DNA of 64,000 nucleotides, taken from positions 6,696,001 to 6,760,000 of the forward strand of contig JAUCEF010000005.1 in NCBI GenBank assembly GCA_033558025.1, given 5' to 3'. Positions 58,083 to 64,000 of the stretch are shown here, in pieces. A program made the position numbers and the translations under genes. Each line of letters starts with the position of its first letter. The first letter of the stretch is position 1. The DNA comes from Phytophthora sp. 'mugwort' (lineage: Eukaryota > Oomycota > Peronosporomycetes > Peronosporales > Peronosporaceae). The notes beneath the pieces were generated by a model. That model searched no databases and was not told the origin of the DNA. It saw nothing but the letters and a program-made list of their open reading frames with translations.

Positions 58083-60606
58083 ATGGATTCCAGGCGGCAC
58101 CAAGGCGGCCGGCGCTTCGAAAATGGAGGACGCAGGTTCAGGCGTGGAAGCGGACGCGGACGAGGCTCGGGGTCCGTATGGTTTAAGGGAGAGGGCTACA
58201 ACGACCACGACAGCGTGTGCATCGCCGAGGAAGTGGCTGGCATTGCGGGCTTCCTGACCCCAGACCAGCCGGGCTTCCAGGGTGTCGTCAAGCAGCGTTT
58301 CGCCGACTTCGTAGTGCACGAATTGTCGCTGCGCACCAAGCAGCCAATTACACTCCAGAACGTGGCCAAGAAGAGCAAGAGCGCACAGCAGGTGTTCCAG
58401 GAGCGCGTCCTGGACTTCGTGTTGGGTGCAGTGACCCCTCAAGACGAGAGCAACAATACCGCAGATGTGCAAGAGAAGGATGATCTCATTGGCTCCGTGC
58501 GCTATCTGGCGCGCAAGCTGCAGCAGGCGTCAATCAAACAGCAAACGTTGGGCCAGGCAGCTCAAGAGGCCTATCACTTAAGGCAGCTGGTGGTGCTGGT
58601 GACCAAAGAGATTGGTGCCAAGAAGGGCAAGGAATTCGAGCAGTTTCTAAATAAGGTGGAGCTTGCACGGGTCGAGTTTGAGGCCAAGAAAAAGGAAATG
58701 GGCGAGGAGGCTGGCACAAGAGCGGCGCTGGCAGCTGCGGACGGACTGTCGTTTTATCTGGGGGGACTGAACGAGAAGGGAGACCGAGTGTTTATCCACG
58801 AGACTATGAGACGGTACGGCAAGACGAGGATTGTAGCCGACACCCTGAATATTGGGAGTGATACGGCCGTGATTCGAGTGAGACCGCAGTTTGCAGTGAA
58901 GCTGCTGCCAAATGAACGGGATAGCAGGAGGGACTGGCCTGTTGGGCAACGTAAGTCTATTGTGTTTATTCCTGACGGCGTGAGTGGATTGAAGACTGAG
59001 GGATGTATTTGTTTTGCTTCGCGCAGCGGACTACCTGCAGTTCACGCTTTACAAGCGGAATAAGGACACGTCGGCAGTGATTAATCAGCTTGCGTCTATG
59101 CTAAAGATTTCTCCGACCCTTTTCTCCTGCGCTGACGTGAAGGACAAGCGTGGAATTACTACACAGCTTTGCACGGTCTATCGCGTGCTGAAAGATCGCG
59201 CTCAGGTTGTGTTTCGGTCAGGTGGTACGAAGAAGCTGGAAGATCAGCAGTATCTTGTGGGCGATTTGCGTTACGTATCTCGGAAGCTCGAGTTGGGTGA
59301 GTGTGCTGGCAACCGTATTGCCATGGTGATCCGCTCTTTGCCTGAAGACGAGAAGAAGTTGTCGGACAAGGACGTGCGCCAGACGGTACGCAGCTGGGAA
59401 ACGCGCGGCTTCATTAACTTTTTCGGCCTCCAACGCTTTGGTAACGCCAGCACTTCCTATCACCTGCTTGGCCGCGCCATGCTGCGTAAGGATTACAAGT
59501 TAGCTGTATTGCTCCTGCTTCGACCGCAAGAGGGTGAAGCTAGTAAGATTCGCGCGGCCAGGGAACACTTCCGTCAGCACAAGGATGTGGCTGCTGCATT
59601 GCGTATGCTCCCGCCCTTCCTGGTGCCGGAGCGTGCGGTTCTTGAAGGTCATCAGCAGCATGGTATTGATGCGCACGAAATGGCGTTCAACAACATTCCG
59701 AAGGCACTTCGCACATCTTACGTCGAGGCATATCAGGACTTTGTGTGGAACGAGATGGCAAGTATGCGCGTGTCGACATTTTCGTCTACGTCGGCTGTCG
59801 TGGGCGACCTCGTGCTAGTTCACAATGAAAACTCGAAGGTCTCGGCAAAGGCAACTGCACCAGGTGAGCCCGCGAGGAAACGTATGAGGACTGGGAAAAG
59901 CACGAGGAGGCACGTGATACCCCAAGTCAAGGAACTTACAGAGGCCGACGTGGACCAGTACTCGATCGAGGACGTGGTGTTGCCGCTACCAGGACACGCT
60001 GTCAAGTACCCCGCTAACGGAATTGGTGCCGCCTACCGAAAGACGCTCACGACGGACGGTATCGACTTGAATGCGCACTTTGGCCCTGATGGCAGTCAAA
60101 CGTATATACTGGACGGATCATACCGCCACTTGGTGAAAAGGCCCACACGCGTGTCCTTCCGATTGGAGCACTATGATGACCCGACAAAGCCGTTGATCTC
60201 AAACGACGTTGACTCTTTGCTCGCAAACGCTCCTGAAGCGCCGTCACCTGAAATTACAGTGGATCCCCCGCAGGAAGAAAAGAAGGCATTGCACCGCGCA
60301 TTAGTTCTCGAATTTGATTTGGACTACGGCTCTGACGCGACGATCGCTATTCGCGAATTGATGAAGCAGAGCAGTAGTGCGCATGTAAATTGGCAGATTC
60401 CGAGTACTGATACCGCTGGTAGTGAAGCGGCAAAGGCTGGGGATGGCTCCTCTACTGTAGGCATGGCAATCAATGGTTCTAGAGCTGGTGCACCGGGCTC
60501 GCAGGCAAAGAAGGGCAACCGAGGCGACATTCGCAAGGTCATTAAGGCTCAGAAAAAGACCCAAGTGGCCATCGGCCGTCCTGGCTTCAGCCTCGGTAGG
60601 TCGTAA
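58083..60606 (+). CDS. PUS7: TruD-family tRNA pseudouridine synthase PUS7
   Basis: Two exons, 58083-58950 and 59027-60606, joined by a 76-bp GT-AG intron into 815 residues. The start at 58,083 gives MDSRRHQGGRRFENGGRRFR, an Arg/Gly-rich N-terminus; an in-frame ATG at 57,960 is possible but lies in the shared promoter. The TruD signature CADVKDKRGITTQ is at about 324-336 with the catalytic Asp near residue 329. Other family blocks are FINFFGLQRFGNASTSYHLL and NNIPKALRTSYVEAYQDFVW. The C-terminal YPANGIGAAYRKTL and a Lys-rich tail follow. It converts uridine to pseudouridine in tRNA (position 13 and others), U2 snRNA and mRNA in studied eukaryotes. The protein is longer than human PUS7 (about 660) because of insertions around residues 140-220 and near the C-terminus. 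Confidence 0.94.
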
Positions 60607-61647
60607 AGAGGTCGATACTGCCGATAACAAATTTTCTGGTGGTCGTACCTGAAGGATAGAACTCTTGTGAAGTTCTAGGGTTTTGAAGATAGCGAATACC
60701 AAGTACTCCGCTTGTACGCTCAGACAACTGAAAATTGATAGGCAATAGATTGAAATACACACGAGGTGGTGCAGCAGAAGAAGTTTGGCATGAAGAAGAT
60801 GTACACTGCTAATGGAAAGTTGTATAGAGGGTCCAGTATACCAACTCCAGGAGCGCAGGACAAATTGCAAATCAAGCAGGACTCGATATCACAACGAGCT
60901 ACTACGTAGCTCCATATACTGAACGTGCGTGCCCATTTCCATGTGTTGGAGCAGCAGTGCGTTTTCGTCAAAGGTCTTGCTAAGATCCAATACGTAGAGA
61001 AATCCCTATTGGCGTTCTCTTGACTTCGTCCAACTCGGTATGACATTCACTTCTCGCTTTTCCCACACGATGGGACAGCATGCGTTTGCACTGCGATCCT
61101 GTTGGTTTTCTTGCCAATGTTGTTTCGCGTACCCACTCACACCAAAAGAGATTACGATGCGAACAACCCGGAGCTGACTTAGGCGTGGCGGCTGAAATAC
61201 CAAACGAATCAAGGAAGTTTTTAAGCTTGACACCTCGACTCAGTTGGCGTGAAACTTGCTATGAAAACTCGAAGTTCATCACGTGGCCGAAGTACATGTA
61301 GACAGTGGAGACTTGCTGGTGCTTGGGTGGAATTGCTTTTGAGAGATGACGAAACAGACTTAATGACATTTCTTCAGTCGCTTAGTCAAGTCCTGAGCGC
61401 ACTGAGCTTGTTCCTACCAAATTGGTAGATTTCAGTCCAGTTCGAGTTGTCTGGTATGCAACTGGGTTGGTACTAGTAGAAGAAAAGCATCATCTTCTAT
61501 TAAAGATAAGAAAAACTACACACACAGCCCCAGCTAATGCAACCAGGGGATGGGGTGATAAAACAGCAAATACATGCACCAGACAAACATTAATCGAATC
61601 AAAAGTATATGCTGCATCTTCTATCTATCTACTCTCTACCTGTCACT
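60607..61647. other. Intergenic, convergent PUS7 / carrier
   Basis: About 1 kb between the stop codons of convergent genes. Frames at 60,720-61,301 have no motif. No gene is supported. Confidence 0.5.
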
Positions 61648-62792
61648 CTAGTATCCGAGTTCAGCGGCAACTTTCTTGGCCTCCTCCCAAAAAAGAAACG
61701 TGAAGATGGTGTGCGGGCCTAGTCGCATGTAGTGCGCCGTCCAGCCCTTGTAGAAGCCGCGAATGCCCTCGCTCTTCATAGTCTTCATGATGCAGTCCAT
61801 CACGCCCGAGTACAGCTTGCCCTTGCCGTTCACCACCTTCTGGCTGTAAATCCGTGTCGACACTACATCCATCGGGTTCATTGCCGTCGTCACCACAAGA
61901 CCCGTCAATATACTCGCTGTAACACCCACCACCACAAAAACAGTCAGCTCTCCATTCATAAAAACGCACCAATGACAATGAAAACTTACAGCCCAAATGA
62001 ACCTGCACACCGTCCTCGAAGCCCGATGCAAGCACGAGCGTCTTCGCCTGTGTGTATGTCGCCAACTGTGTACCCGAACCAATCTGCAGCAAGCAACCAT
62101 CACCACATCAGTACCCCAATCACTTCAGTTTAGCCACAATATCTCCAACAACGTACTGCAACACGCGGGATCGACGCAGTAGCCCCCCGATAGAGGCCCG
62201 TTAGCCCGTCAGCTTTGAAAATCTGCTGGAAACCGTCCATCTACAGCAGCAACGACAAACCATCAGCACCAGCATGCTCTTCCCCCCCCCCCCCTCTTCT
62301 CTCTCTCACTCGTACCATTCCACGGTACGCATACTGCGCATTGATCCTCCCCGCCGAGCTAGCTGCTTGGATCCGCGCCTTGACTAGGAAGAACGGACTG
62401 CCAATAAACGCTCCGATCATTCCGGAGGTGGCGGCAGCGCAGACGTTGCGCACCGGGAACGTGTAGGAAGTGGGATCTGTCGCTCCAAACACCTTCTGCA
62501 GCGGCTCGAACAGACCCAGGCGCGGCCCGTTCATGAAGATCTGGTACGAAATGCCAGGCCCCAGGCCACGTTGGATACCGCGCAAGCCCTCGGTGCGTCC
62601 GATGGTGTAGAAGGCGTGCGCAAAGTTGCGGTACTGCACCACCGGCGCCGCGCCACGCGTGACGTTGTGCGCCAGCTCTCCCTGCAACTGCATACGCGTC
62701 TTGATAACCTCCATCGGATTAGAGACAACGCACGCGCCGCTTGTTGCTACGCTAGCTAGCAGGAAGTCCATCATGATGCCGCGGTCCCCCAT
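61648..62792 (-). CDS. OAC1: Mitochondrial carrier, OAC1 / SLC25A34-35 type
   Basis: Four exons on the minus strand: 62316-62792, 62157-62240, 61990-62083, 61648-61916. All introns are GT-AG and the product is 307 residues, the normal carrier length. The ATG at 62,792 starts MGDRGIMMDFLLAS, leading straight into the first helix. Three carrier repeats are seen. The first has NPMEVIKTRMQLQ. The second has SPFFLVKARIQ, where the usual acidic residue is replaced by Phe as in yeast oxaloacetate carrier OAC1. The third has NPMDVVSTRIYSQ, where the basic residue is replaced by Ser as in SLC25A35. These two substitutions support the OAC1 branch. It would sit in the inner mitochondrial membrane and exchange oxaloacetate, sulfate or related anions; the exact substrate is inferred. 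A polyC tract lies in intron 1. Confidence 0.9.
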
Positions 62793-63010
62793 GACAAGAC
62801 TCCAATTAAAAAGGTCTGCAAGCAAGTTGACGGGTCGTGGCGTTAAACGTCAGTCGTGTGGACCACCGCACCCAGAAGGATTGTGCAAACACCGATATAC
62901 CGCGTTCCCCAACCAACTTACGTTCACTATGGCTCTTAATAGCCAAGCTCGCACACGTCGCAGGAAAAGAGCTACGTCGTATTTTACCTTTATTCTGTCA
63001 GCTAGTTAGA

Positions 63011-64000
63011 CTACTCGCTGTCGCCGTCCTGCAGCTCTAGGTGGATGTCAGCCTCGACAATGTACGGGATGGCTTCGATAGCTCTACGATACAGCGGAAA
63101 ATACAGCAAGTGAGTCAGTGAAGCAGCGCACACTATGCTTGAACACCACGAAACGTACTTCCTGGCCTTCTTGGCGACGGCGTGGGCCGTGCCCACCTTC
63201 AGGTCTGGCTGGACGACGATGGTGACGTCGACGACCGTGCCCTGGCCGCCCAAGTGTGGCAGCCAATGTGTGTTGATGTGTGTAGTCCCGGTGATCTCTG
63301 GGATGGTGGCTAGCGCGTAGCTGATGTCGTTCTTGATCTCCCTGTACGGGCGGAAATCCGTCTTGCTCACTTCGCCTGCCTTGTTCGCTGAGCAGTTAAA
63401 TTGGTCTGCAATCGTACACAGAAATGGAAGTCAGAGGATTGGAAGCTTCCCGTTGATGCCGGCTCATCAGGTATAACTACCGAATTGGACGTCGATGTGC
63501 ACCAGCACTTCGGATACGTCCGGGACCTCGAGCAGGATGTGGGATCGTACTCGCTCCGAAATCTAGGGTAGTTGCATTGTTAGTGCGATGTTACCATCAG
63601 TGTTTGTGCAACCTAGTGGTCGAGTTTACCTGCTGAGCCATTGAAATACTCGTCCGCGCATCGAGCTAGACAAGCAAAGCATTAATCAGACCCACTGTCC
63701 ATCCTCACGCAGCAAAGTTGAGTGACAATAGCGTTAACGTACGTGAACGCGCAAGTCCACGAGCGTATACGGTCCCATTCGACGAGCGCGAACTTGGGAT
63801 ACACGAAGTACATCATCCACACTGACAGACTGTGGCACACAGGAGCATGAACTTGTCAGTGGCGGGCACAGAACCGTCCCCATCTACTAGTTTTAATCCC
63901 ACCTACCACTTCTTTCAACGTTTCGAGTACCTCCGCCTCGACGGTGTTATCGGTGAGCTCTTGAACACTACTTAGTACATACAAAGAAGCAAAATTCGGT
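63011..64000 (-). CDS. Cation diffusion facilitator, C-terminal part (partial)
   Basis: The gene enters from beyond the right edge. Exons seen on the minus strand: about 63973 down to 63907, 63743-63829, 63630-63665, 63481-63562, 63159-63405 and 63011-63083, stop at 63,011-63,013. All junctions keep frame. The translated part is the cytosolic dimerisation domain of CDF metal transporters, apparently in two consecutive units. The first has GPYTLVDLRVHLDARTSISM, QISERVRSHILLEVPDVSEV and LVHIDVQF. The second has NDISYALATIPEITGTTHIN, then VVDVTIVVQPDLKVGTAHAV and VEADIHLEL. His residues in THINTHWLPHLGG could bind metal. CDF proteins export Zn, Mn, Fe or Co from the cytosol. The membrane helices that decide specificity lie outside the window, so the substrate is not called. 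Confidence 0.8.

Noticed and set aside
62793..62825. Extension of the mitochondrial carrier to 62,825
   Set aside because: That frame begins with TTG, not ATG. The ATG at 62,792 leads directly into the first transmembrane helix.

Overview
The window looks like nuclear DNA from an oomycete, most likely Phytophthora or a close relative. The conserved genes are GC-rich and cut by short GT-AG introns (about 50-290 bp). The oomycete-type ankyrin family is present (units with [15 protein letters not shown]). The repeat fraction is a typical oomycete mix: piggyBac, hAT, Tc1/mariner, pogo/CENP-B-like, Mutator-like (MULE), PIF/Harbinger, Copia and a chromodomain Gypsy. I saw no tRNA or rRNA genes, no CRISPR array, and no obvious RXLR or Crinkler effector gene.

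Layout. 0-13 kb is a graveyard of DNA transposons: a dead piggyBac (386-2312), a dead hAT (about 3.06-4.26 kb) and a second hAT (6.44-9.87 kb) split by a 1,626-bp Tc1-like element with 235-bp inverted repeats. 13-18 kb is a compact housekeeping island: PDK1 kinase, ribosomal eL22 and P2 (divergent), and the small GTPase RAB28. 18-55 kb is a repeat island: pogo and trihelix relics, a MULE carrying a Ulp1-type protease, a Harbinger transposase, an ankyrin fragment, a 5-kb Copia, a large inverted duplication of an ankyrin gene, a pogo fragment, a second piggyBac, a two-gene Harbinger, a 5.7-kb chromovirus-type Gypsy and a Myb/SANT-like relic. 56-64 kb is a second gene island: cytosolic PheRS alpha (FARSA) and PUS7 pseudouridine synthase (divergent), an OAC1/SLC25A34-35-type mitochondrial carrier, and the 3' end of a cation diffusion facilitator.

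The intact genes serve translation (eL22, P2, PheRS alpha, PUS7 acting on RNA), signalling and traffic (PDK1, RAB28) and transport (mitochondrial carrier, CDF). Both divergent pairs join two translation-linked genes across a short shared upstream region.

The most unusual structure is a nearly perfect inverted duplication. Its arms are 34,583-36,921 and 37,742-40,080, they mirror each other at a constant coordinate sum of 74,663, and about 820 bp separates them. It holds two identical, convergent, already damaged ankyrin genes. Diverged homology skirts both ends of the identical core, which points to gene conversion of an older duplication. Read-through transcription would give an RNA with a stem of about 2.3 kb. 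Four separate short foldbacks (arms about 27-45 bp, loops 3-19 nt) lie in the same 15 kb. One sits inside a precise GT-AG intron of a Harbinger transposase. Another is in only one of the two Copia LTRs, so its ancestral state can be read. Together they suggest repeated local template-switch inverted duplication.
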